Source of the DNA: JBBDIO01 sp040880365
Lineage (GTDB): Bacteria > Chloroflexota > Anaerolineae > Caldilineales > Caldilineaceae
Assembly: GCA_040880365.1 (NCBI GenBank)
Contig: JBBDIO010000082.1
Coordinates: 1 to 6,410 of the forward strand
Direction of reading: 5' to 3'
DNA length: 6,410 nt
The first letter of the stretch is position 1, and each line of letters starts with the position of its first letter. Position numbers and translations under genes: made by a program. Under the pieces are notes generated by a model. The model did not search any database, was not told the DNA's origin, and worked only from the letters and a program-made list of their open reading frames with translations. Shown here piece after piece: positions 1-4,144 of this stretch.

Positions 1-90
1 TCACTGTGGTGTCCCCAGCATAGCGGAAACCGCGGCGGCTTGCTTCTCGAAAATTGCGCAATCACCGATTTTTCCCGTCTCAAGCCTGCT

Positions 91-519
91 TTAGGCCTGT
101 TTTTGTCCCAGCCCACGCATGAAAATATAGCAATAGGGGATATAGCGCGCCGCGGCCTGCACAATCGCCACACTCTGAAAAACCCGCGCCCGATAGTTGT
201 AGGGCGAATGGCCCACATGGCGACGAAACGAGCTGCTGAAGGAACCCAGGCTCGTATACCCCACATCCAGACAGACCTCGGTCACCGAAAGCTCGGTTTC
301 CACCAGCAGCTCGCGGGCGCGCGCCATGCGCATCCGCGTCAGATAGGCGTGGGGCGTTTCGGCATAGGTTTGGCGAAAACGGCGCAGAAAGTGATAGGGC
401 GAAAAATGGGCCTGTTGCGCCACCACATCCAGATCCAGCGGCTGGTCGAAATGGGTATCCATAAAATCCTTGGCGCGGGCCACCGGGTCGCGGAAAGATG
501 CCATGCTGCGTAATTCCAT
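91..519 (-). CDS. AraC-family transcriptional regulator, DNA-binding domain only
   Basis: This 142-residue protein consists almost entirely of an AraC/XylS-type DNA-binding domain. The first helix-turn-helix covers about residues 28-50 (DLDVVAQQAHFSPYHFLRRF). The second covers about 78-101 and ends in the family signature (VGYTSLGSFSSSFRRHVGHSP). There is no room for an effector-binding domain, so a ligand response, if any, must come from elsewhere. A tail of about 35 residues (ARYIPYCYIFMRG) follows the second helix-turn-helix; similar tails occur on small AraC regulators that sit next to glyoxalase/VOC-type genes, but no such gene is visible here. I chose the ATG at 519 because AGG lies about 7 nt upstream of it; an in-frame ATG at 504 is the alternative. 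It has its own promoter candidate (572-600) and follows the yceI terminator, so it is probably transcribed separately. Bases 1-90 beyond its stop hold no gene I can support. The family is certain; the target genes are unknown. Confidence 0.9.
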   Translation of the reverse strand: MELRSMASFRDPVARAKDFMDTHFDQPLDLDVVAQQAHFSPYHFLRRFRQTYAETPHAYLTRMRMARARELLVETELSVTEVCLDVGYTSLGSFSSSFRRHVGHSPYNYRARVFQSVAIVQAAARYIPYCYIFMRGLGQKQA

Positions 520-571
520 TTCTGCCTATGCAAGCAATCGCCAAAAAGCCGGTCGAACACTCAGAACACAT

Positions 572-600
572 ATTCTAATTCTGTCGCGGCAATCTTCCAA
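572..600 (-). promoter_or_regulatory. Candidate sigma-70-type promoter for the AraC regulator
   Basis: On the minus strand a -35-like TTGGAA (600-595) and a -10-like TAGAAT (577-572) are separated by exactly 17 nt. The predicted transcription start is near 565, giving a leader of about 45 nt before the ATG at 519. The promoter begins a few bases after the yceI terminator, which fits an independent transcription unit. It was identified by eye from consensus match and spacing only. Confidence 0.5.
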
Positions 601-603
601 ATC

Positions 604-636
604 AAACAAAAAGGGCACGGACCTGCGTCCATGCCC
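604..636 (-). terminator. Intrinsic terminator of the dioxygenase-yceI unit
   Basis: On the minus strand GGGCATGGAC (636-627) pairs with GTCCGTGCCC (622-613) around a 4-nt loop. This gives 10 paired positions including one G-U wobble. The stem is followed directly by TTTTTGTTT. It lies about 105 nt past the yceI stop and just before the araC promoter candidate. The U-tract occurs only in the minus-strand reading, so it terminates minus-strand transcription. Confidence 0.85.
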
Positions 637-654
637 TCCTGACTCATCATCATT

Positions 655-693
655 GGTAAATCGGTATAGTAAATCGATATGCTAAAGCTATAT
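655..693. repeat. Three imperfect 13-bp tandem units in the yceI 3' untranslated region
   Basis: Plus-strand units are GGTAAATCGGTAT (655-667), AGTAAATCGATAT (668-680) and GCTAAAGCTATAT (681-693). Units 1 and 2 differ at two positions, and unit 3 is more diverged. The block is AT-rich and lies between the yceI stop and its terminator. Its function is unknown; it may be replication slippage debris. Confidence 0.55.
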
Positions 694-720
694 GCCCGCC
701 AAACGCGTATAGAATGTGGC

Positions 721-747
721 AGTTTATCCAGTCTATTCAGTCTATTC
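721..747. repeat. 9-bp tandem repeat giving three in-frame stop codons at the end of yceI
   Basis: On the plus strand AGTCTATTC occurs twice in tandem (730-738, 739-747), preceded by the related AGTTTATCC (721-729). Read on the minus strand in the yceI frame, each unit carries a stop (TAG, TAG, TAA), so the gene ends in a triple stop. This probably arose by local slippage across the stop codon. Confidence 0.7.
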
Positions 748-1563
748 GCTTGCCTGGGCCGTCAGTTCCACCGTCACCGTCACGCCATCGGTCACGCTCA
801 ACATGCCCAGTACACTCGGCGGTTCGAACCCGAAATCGCGCATGAGCAGATAGCTTTCGGCGGTGGCCGTCAACGTGTCATTCTCCAGACGGGCCGTGGT
901 ATTAAAGACTAGCGGTTGAGTCACCTCGCGGATTGTCATTTCGCCCACCAGCTCAAACTGAATATCCTGCCCCTCGGCAGCATCGGCGGGGAAATTGCGT
1001 ACCTCGGTGGCGTTAAATTCTGCCCACGGATAGGTGTTAGATTCCAGCCAACCGTCGCGGATGCGCCGGTCGCGCTGTCCACTATCGCTGGTCAGCGTGC
1101 GCAGATCCACCACAAAGGAATTTTCGCCCAACTGCACCTGGTTGCCCTCGATTGCCAGCGCCAGTTCGCCTTCGATGGTGTTGGTGCGCCCAATGGCATT
1201 GACAAAGCGCACTGCCCGGTTAAACAATTCCTCTTCCACAGCATAGGAGGCCTGAGATTGTTCGGGCACAATGCGGAACGTGCGCAGACTGGCACTATTG
1301 GCAGCAGCATCTGACACAGCATCTGACACATCCGGTTGGGCTTCCTCCACGGGTTCGGGGGTCGCGCCATCCGCGGCGGCAGATTCAGACGCGACTTCTT
1401 CGGCTGTGGGTTCTGCAGCAGGCTCGGCTGGGGGTTCTGCGCTTGCCGCCACAGGCGCGGCCGGTTCCGAATTGGTCGCCGCCGGGCTTGTGGGGGCACT
1501 GCACGCCGTGAGCAACAAAGAAAACAGCACAGCGATACTCATCCAGTTTCGCACACGAAACAT
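742..1563 (-). CDS. YceI-family lipoprotein
   Basis: This 273-residue exported protein belongs to the YceI family, whose lipocalin-like barrel binds polyisoprenoid or other amphiphilic molecules. Residues 1-21 form a lipoprotein signal peptide: positive n-region (R3, R5), hydrophobic core, and lipobox L18-T19-A20-C21. Ser at +2 has no known retention role. Residues 22-92 are a low-complexity Ala/Pro/Glu linker that would hold the domain away from the membrane. The YceI domain runs from about 95 to 270 (FRIVPEQSQASY at its start, then NTIEGEL, VVDLRTL, WAEFNATEV and the FELVGEMTIREVTQPL strand pair). I chose the ATG at 1563 because AGGA lies 6 nt upstream; an ATG at 1584 would add 7 residues but lacks a clear ribosome binding site. 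The gene starts 87 nt after the dioxygenase stop with no terminator between, so co-transcription is likely. The ligand is unknown. Confidence 0.92.
   Translation of the reverse strand: MFRVRNWMSIAVLFSLLLTACSAPTSPAATNSEPAAPVAASAEPPAEPAAEPTAEEVASESAAADGATPEPVEEAQPDVSDAVSDAAANSASLRTFRIVPEQSQASYAVEEELFNRAVRFVNAIGRTNTIEGELALAIEGNQVQLGENSFVVDLRTLTSDSGQRDRRIRDGWLESNTYPWAEFNATEVRNFPADAAEGQDIQFELVGEMTIREVTQPLVFNTTARLENDTLTATAESYLLMRDFGFEPPSVLGMLSVTDGVTVTVELTAQASE
1307..1330. repeat. 12-bp perfect tandem duplication within the yceI linker
   Basis: GCATCTGACACA occurs twice in tandem on the plus strand (1307-1318, 1319-1330). On the coding strand it produces the repeated VSDA-VSDA motif (residues about 79-86), just before the YceI domain. 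The reading frame is preserved, as expected for slippage in a linker under weak constraint. Confidence 0.8.
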
Positions 1564-1650
1564 GAAAATTCCTTTCCTATCCATACTCTGGTTTTGGGTT
1601 TGGTTGAAGCAACGCGCAGAAGAGTCTGGGCGCAGAGGATTAACGAAGAT

Positions 1651-2433
1651 TTAGCTATCCAGGACAAAATCGAAGGTGCCCACCAGGGGTTCCCCGGCGC
1701 GCACCGCCATGATCAGCTCGGGGCGGAAGATACCATCGCGCGCGTTCTGGGGTTCATCGGGAAAATAGAGCTGCGTGGTGAGGATTGCGCCGCCAGAGGG
1801 CTGGACTCGCACATGAATATGCCGCGTGCGCCCCGGATAGAGACCCGGCACAATCGTTTCCAACTGATAACGTCCCGCATCGTCGGTGAACTGATGCCCG
1901 CGCAGTCGATAACCGGCATTGTCATAGACCCCGGCATCGTCGGCCTGCCAAAAATCCAGCAGCGCGCCACCGAGGGGGCGGCAATCGGTAGTCAGCACAT
2001 AGCCCGCCACCAGCAGACGCGTGCCCACCATATCCGGCTCGAGCAGCGAAGCCCGCGCCGGGGTATCAGGAGTGTAGTAGGGGCCTTCGGTTTGGGCGGG
2101 TGTGGGATCGTCGTCATCGCCGCACGCGGGCGTGGCGTCCAACTGCACAGAGGGCTGTGAAGTCGCCTGTGCAGGTGTGGCGGCAGGTGTACTCACAGTG
2201 GGTGTACTCACAGTGGCAGGGGTGGTCGATGTGCTGGCTTCTTCCAATGCCTGCGGTCCGGCTTCGCGTGTCAACGGCGCAGCACACGCGGCCAACGCCA
2301 TCCCGGCAGTGGTGTATAGGGCAGCAGCCAACATGCGCCGCCGCGAAATATGCGATGCTTGCTGTGGTGGTTTCTGCGGTGGTTTCTGCGGTGGTTTCTG
2401 TGGTGAAATCTGTGGTGAAATCTGATCTGCCAT
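1651..2433 (-). CDS. Tat-type lipoprotein intradiol ring-cleavage dioxygenase
   Basis: This 260-residue protein belongs to the catechol/protocatechuate intradiol dioxygenases, which use non-haem Fe(III) and O2 to cleave catechols between the two hydroxyls, giving muconate-type products. The catalytic domain spans about residues 112-258. It has TEGPYY (115-120), FWQADDAGVYD (161-171) and GLYPGRTRHIHVRV (197-210); the predicted iron ligands Y170, Y199, H205 and H207 are all present. The N-terminus is unusual: five 4-residue units (ISPQ, ISPQ, then KPPQ three times, residues 5-24) precede a Tat-like SRRRML motif (30-35) and a lipobox L47-A48-A49-C50. A Ser/Thr/Pro/Ala linker (about 55-100) follows. 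It is therefore predicted to be a folded, membrane-anchored enzyme outside the cytoplasm; the substrate cannot be told. It starts at the ATG at 2433, with AGGA about 10 nt upstream. The assembly gap begins 18 bases upstream and duplicates this start. yceI follows at 87 nt. Confidence 0.92.
   Translation of the reverse strand: MADQISPQISPQKPPQKPPQKPPQQASHISRRRMLAAALYTTAGMALAACAAPLTREAGPQALEEASTSTTPATVSTPTVSTPAATPAQATSQPSVQLDATPACGDDDDPTPAQTEGPYYTPDTPARASLLEPDMVGTRLLVAGYVLTTDCRPLGGALLDFWQADDAGVYDNAGYRLRGHQFTDDAGRYQLETIVPGLYPGRTRHIHVRVQPSGGAILTTQLYFPDEPQNARDGIFRPELIMAVRAGEPLVGTFDFVLDS
2362..2421. repeat. 12-bp tandem repeat, five units, in the dioxygenase N-terminus
   Basis: Plus-strand units are CTGTGGTGGTTT (2362), CTGCGGTGGTTT (2374, 2386) and CTGTGGTGAAAT (2398, 2410). 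They encode KPPQ three times and ISPQ twice on the minus strand. Unit length is a multiple of three, so copy-number change would not break the frame. The two outermost units are also present beyond the gap (2553-2576). Confidence 0.9.
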
Positions 2434-2451
2434 ACAGGATAATTCCTTTCC
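2397..2451. repeat. 55-bp exact duplicate, left copy, flanking the assembly gap
   Basis: These 55 bases, which include the dioxygenase ATG and ribosome binding site, are identical to 2552-2606. The copy ends exactly at the first N. The pattern matches two contig ends that share an unmerged overlap. Confidence 0.95.
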
Positions 2452-2551
2452 NNNNNNNNNNNNNNNNNNNNNNNNNNNNNNNNNNNNNNNNNNNNNNNNN
2501 NNNNNNNNNNNNNNNNNNNNNNNNNNNNNNNNNNNNNNNNNNNNNNNNNNN
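2452..2551. other. Assembly gap of 100 Ns, probably spurious
   Basis: A run of exactly 100 Ns is the conventional placeholder for a gap of unknown size. Identical 55-bp sequences abut both edges, so the two contigs probably overlap and nothing is missing. Open frames that read through the Ns are meaningless. Joining the contigs at the overlap would remove 155 bp and place 2607 directly upstream of 2451. Confidence 0.9.
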
Positions 2552-2606
2552 TCTGTGGTGAAATCTGTGGTGAAATCTGATCTGCCATACAGGATAATTC
2601 CTTTCC
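2552..2606. repeat. 55-bp exact duplicate, right copy, flanking the assembly gap
   Basis: This is identical to 2397-2451 and begins exactly at the last N. It carries a second copy of the dioxygenase start (ATG at 2588) and ribosome binding site. If the gap is an artefact, this is the same DNA sequenced once, and 2607 onward is the true upstream region of the dioxygenase gene. Confidence 0.95.
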
Positions 2607-2654
2607 ACCGGGGCTGGATTCGCGACTGAAGTCAGTCTGCCCCGCGGCGCAAGA

Positions 2655-2670
2655 ATACCATGCATGGCAT
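2655..2670. promoter_or_regulatory. Palindrome upstream of the dioxygenase, possible operator
   Basis: CCATGCATGG (2658-2667) is a perfect 10-bp palindrome. With the flanking AT pairs it becomes a 16-bp dyad with one mismatched pair. After collapsing the gap it would lie about 70 nt before the dioxygenase ATG. A weak promoter lies just upstream on the minus strand (TTCGCG at 2718-2713, 17 nt, TTTAAT at 2695-2690), which would put the palindrome in the early transcribed region. No matching site was seen elsewhere in the window. Confidence 0.3.
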
Positions 2671-2726
2671 GAGAAACACTGAGATACAGATTAAAATCAG
2701 GTTAAATTATTGCGCGAATCGGCGCG

Positions 2727-3131
2727 CTATTGGCGCACTTTCAGCAGATCGCGGATTTCCGAGAGCAACATCTCTTCACGCGTCGGCGCGGGCGGTGTCG
2801 AGGGCGCAGCTTTTTCTTCGCGCCGCAGCGAATTGATACCTCTGATGAGCATGAAAACGGCGAACGCCACAATCACAAAGTCGATGACCAATTGAATAAA
2901 GCGACCATAGGCCAGCACCACCGCGGGGTCATCGCCTTCGGCAGCTTTCAGCACAATTCCCAGATCCGAAAAATCTGCGCCGCCCACCAGCAAGCCCAAA
3001 GGCGGCATGAGCACATCGGCAACCAGCGAAGAGACCACGCCACCAAACGCCGCGCCGATAATAATACCAACCGCCATATCGATCATGTTGCCGCGCACGG
3101 CAAACTCGCGAAATTCCTTGAAGATGCCCAT
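2727..3131 (-). CDS. mscL: Large-conductance mechanosensitive channel MscL
   Basis: MscL forms a homopentameric pore in the cytoplasmic membrane that opens under extreme tension to release solutes during osmotic downshock. The 134-residue protein aligns over its whole length with E. coli MscL (136 aa). It has the N-terminal amphipathic helix (GIFKEFREFAVRGN, 2-15) and TM1 (about 16-43) with gate-region G22 and G26. The LADVLMPPLGLLVGG stretch follows, then a periplasmic loop (52-75), TM2 (about 76-98, FIQLVIDFVIVAFAVFM) and the C-terminal bundle helix (PTREEMLLSEIRDLLK, 116-131). I chose the ATG at 3131 because AGGA lies 9 nt upstream and the family begins at this point; a longer frame from 3230 adds 33 residues without family similarity. 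It follows the strong spoVS terminator and so needs its own promoter. The best I see is weak (TTGTTT at 3286-3281, 17 nt, TACAAA at 3263-3258). No convincing terminator follows it. Confidence 0.97.
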   Translation of the reverse strand: MGIFKEFREFAVRGNMIDMAVGIIIGAAFGGVVSSLVADVLMPPLGLLVGGADFSDLGIVLKAAEGDDPAVVLAYGRFIQLVIDFVIVAFAVFMLIRGINSLRREEKAAPSTPPAPTREEMLLSEIRDLLKVRQ

Positions 3132-3306
3132 TTTCGTTTTTCCTGTGACTGCAAAGAGCTGCGCCTGGGAAGTGCTGTGTTTGTAAAATTTCCGCGCGAA
3201 AGACGGGTGACTGCCAAGTAATGGGCGCACGGTTCTGGTCCGTGTCGCCGATAGCTATTTGTATCATGGATCCGACGCAGAAACAACTGGTCAATTTACG
3301 CATTTC

Positions 3307-3336
3307 CAGTGCAAATCCGGGAATTGGTTTGCACTG
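3307..3336. promoter_or_regulatory. 9-bp inverted repeat upstream of mscL, possible operator
   Basis: CAGTGCAAA (3307-3315) and TTTGCACTG (3328-3336) form a perfect 9-bp inverted repeat with a 12-bp spacer. The spacer itself holds a CC/GG pair. No T-run follows on either strand, so it is not an ordinary terminator. It lies between the spoVS terminator and the mscL start, about 180 nt from the latter. A dimeric regulator site or an RNA hairpin are both possible. Confidence 0.45.
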
Positions 3337-3357
3337 TCCAATTTGGGTCAGGCTTCC

Positions 3358-3401
3358 AATAAAAACAGAGCGGGGGCCGAAATAATCTCGACCCCCGCTC
3401 T
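3358..3401 (-). terminator. Strong intrinsic terminator of spoVS
   Basis: On the minus strand AGAGCGGGGG (3401-3392) pairs perfectly with CCCCCGCTCT (3376-3367). The inner bases can extend the stem by about six more pairs including G-U wobbles. GTTTTTATT follows on the minus strand. It lies about 20 nt after the spoVS stop and should separate spoVS from mscL transcription. Confidence 0.93.
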
Positions 3402-3422
3402 ATTCATTTACTGAACGGCGCT

Positions 3423-3725
3423 TTAGGCGTGTGTGGCGTTATTTTCAACCGTCAACGTTGCCGGACGTTTGAAAACCGCCATGCGCACGGCTGTTCGCTC
3501 ATTGCCTTCAATCTCGACTTCGGTGAAGCTGGGAATCACGGCAAGATCCATGTCGTCTTGCTCCAGATATCCACGGGCAATCGCAATCGCCTTGATGGCC
3601 TGATTGACTGCGCTTGCGCCGATCGCTTGCACCTCGGCATACCCTTTTTCGCGCATAACCCCGGCAATTGCACCCGCAACTGCTGTGGAACGCGATTGGG
3701 CCGATACCTTGATGAGTTCAGCCAT
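3423..3725 (-). CDS. spoVS: Stage V sporulation protein S (SpoVS) family protein
   Basis: This 100-residue protein matches the small SpoVS family, which has an Alba-like fold. In Bacillus it affects septation and spore coat assembly, and homologues occur in non-spore-formers such as Thermus and Chloroflexota, where its role is unclear; nucleic-acid binding is a possibility from the fold. Visible family motifs are LIKVSAQSRSTAVAGAIAGV (4-23), EVQAIGASAVNQAIKAIAIARGYL (31-54), and LAVIPSFTEVEIEGNERTAVRM (61-82). The core aligns end to end with Bacillus SpoVS; the last dozen residues (TLTVENNATHA) are a tail of no known role. The ATG at 3725 has a textbook AGGAGG 9 nt upstream. It has its own promoter candidate and a strong terminator, so it is probably a single-gene unit. 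It lies downstream of recA and rny, as in several other phyla, but the ymdB-type phosphodiesterase gene often found between rny and spoVS is absent. Confidence 0.95.
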   Translation of the reverse strand: MAELIKVSAQSRSTAVAGAIAGVMREKGYAEVQAIGASAVNQAIKAIAIARGYLEQDDMDLAVIPSFTEVEIEGNERTAVRMAVFKRPATLTVENNATHA

Positions 3726-3799
3726 GAAACGATGCCTCCTCTTGCTAATTACTATCCATACTTGGCTAGAAATGTCTTGTTCGACACTGGCAACACGCT

Positions 3800-3829
3800 A
3801 TTTTAGGCCGTTCAGCCAATGGTTGTCAT
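3800..3829 (-). promoter_or_regulatory. Candidate housekeeping promoter for spoVS
   Basis: On the minus strand ATGACA (3829-3824, five of six consensus -35 bases) is followed after 18 nt by TAAAAT (3805-3800, five of six -10 bases). Transcription would begin near 3793, leaving a leader of about 68 nt before the spoVS ATG. It is the best-matching promoter seen in the window. Confidence 0.55.
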
Positions 3830-3920
3830 TTAATGTTGACGAAATTCCCGCAAATTCGATACGATATACACGAATTATGCATACAAACTTGCAATATCGA
3901 ACGCAGCAATTGCCTTCAAC

Positions 3921-3958
3921 GTTTGGCAACCCGTTGGCATATGAATCGGTTGGCAAAC
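3921..3958. repeat. Cluster of three TTGGCA motifs within an imperfect inverted repeat
   Basis: TTGGCA occurs at 3923-3928, 3934-3939 and 3950-3955 on the plus strand. The outer copies form an imperfect inverted repeat, GTTTGGCAACC (3921-3931) against GGTTGGCAAAC (3948-3958), with one central mismatch. AATTGCCT sits on both sides of the cluster (3908, 3960). It lies about 90 nt upstream of the spoVS -35 element. Confidence 0.5.
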
Positions 3959-3988
3959 AAATTGCCTGTTGTGTAAGCCTGGGTGTCG

Positions 3989-4013
3989 GTCTGTCTAAAC
4001 TGCTGTCTGTCTA
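3989..4013. repeat. Direct repeat GTCTGTCTA, two copies 16 bp apart
   Basis: GTCTGTCTA occurs at 3989-3997 and 4005-4013 on the plus strand (TAGACAGAC on the minus strand). A partial relative, GTCTATA, lies at 4034-4040. The spacing of the two perfect copies is about one and a half helical turns. It could be a protein-binding site, but no factor is identified. Confidence 0.5.
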
Positions 4014-4018
4014 TCTTG

Positions 4019-4053
4019 AATGCCCCGCAACTTGTCTATAGAAGCGGGGCATT
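4019..4053 (-). terminator. Hairpin downstream of rny, possible terminator
   Basis: AATGCCCCGC (4019-4028) pairs perfectly with GCGGGGCATT (4044-4053) around a 15-nt loop. It lies about 90 nt beyond the rny stop. The GC-rich stem suits a terminator, but the minus-strand continuation lacks a good U-tract, so it may instead protect the rny transcript end or depend on another factor. Confidence 0.45.
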
Positions 4054-4144
4054 TGGTGCCAAACGCATACAGGTCACGCGCCCCCTGCAAACTCAGGTAG
4101 ACGCGTGCCTGCCTTCAACCTGTTCCACGCGTAAAATGAGCGCG

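Larger units (their letters stand above)
3726..4144. other. Non-coding, repeat-rich region between rny and spoVS
   Basis: No convincing gene is present in these 419 nt. From the rny side it holds a 7-bp inverted repeat ACGCGTG/CACGCGT (4101-4107, 4126-4132), a 10-bp hairpin (4019-4053), and a direct repeat of GTCTGTCTA (3989-3997, 4005-4013). A cluster of three TTGGCA motifs (3923, 3934, 3950) comes next, followed by the spoVS promoter candidate and the spoVS leader. The part from about 3820 to 3960 is more AT-rich than the surrounding genes. In relatives this position may carry a ymdB-type gene; no remnant is recognisable here. Confidence 0.6.

Noticed and set aside
1..90. Open minus-strand frame beyond the araC stop, ending at 1-3
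   Set aside because: It is only 29 codons, lacks a start with a ribosome binding site, and is simply in the same frame as araC. It is too short to distinguish from chance.
1336..2160. 274-codon open frame on the plus strand over yceI and the dioxygenase
   Set aside because: It covers two well-supported genes on the other strand, is Arg/Gly-rich without domain similarity, and has no sensible ribosome binding site.
2100..2665. Open frames that read through the Ns
   Set aside because: Their length depends on an arbitrary number of Ns; the duplicated flanks show the junction is probably artificial.
2712..2727. GCGCG/CGCGC hairpin after mscL as a terminator
   Set aside because: The stem is only 5 bp and the following minus-strand sequence (AATAATTTAA) has no proper U-tract. 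mscL may read through into the dioxygenase leader or end elsewhere.
3132..3230. Upstream extension of mscL by 33 residues
   Set aside because: The extension has no similarity to MscL, and a good ribosome binding site precedes the ATG at 3131, which matches the family N-terminus.
3604..4041. 145-codon plus-strand open frame across the spoVS start and the intergenic region
   Set aside because: It overlaps spoVS in antisense and has no recognisable domain or ribosome binding site; the intergenic part shows regulatory-type repeats instead.
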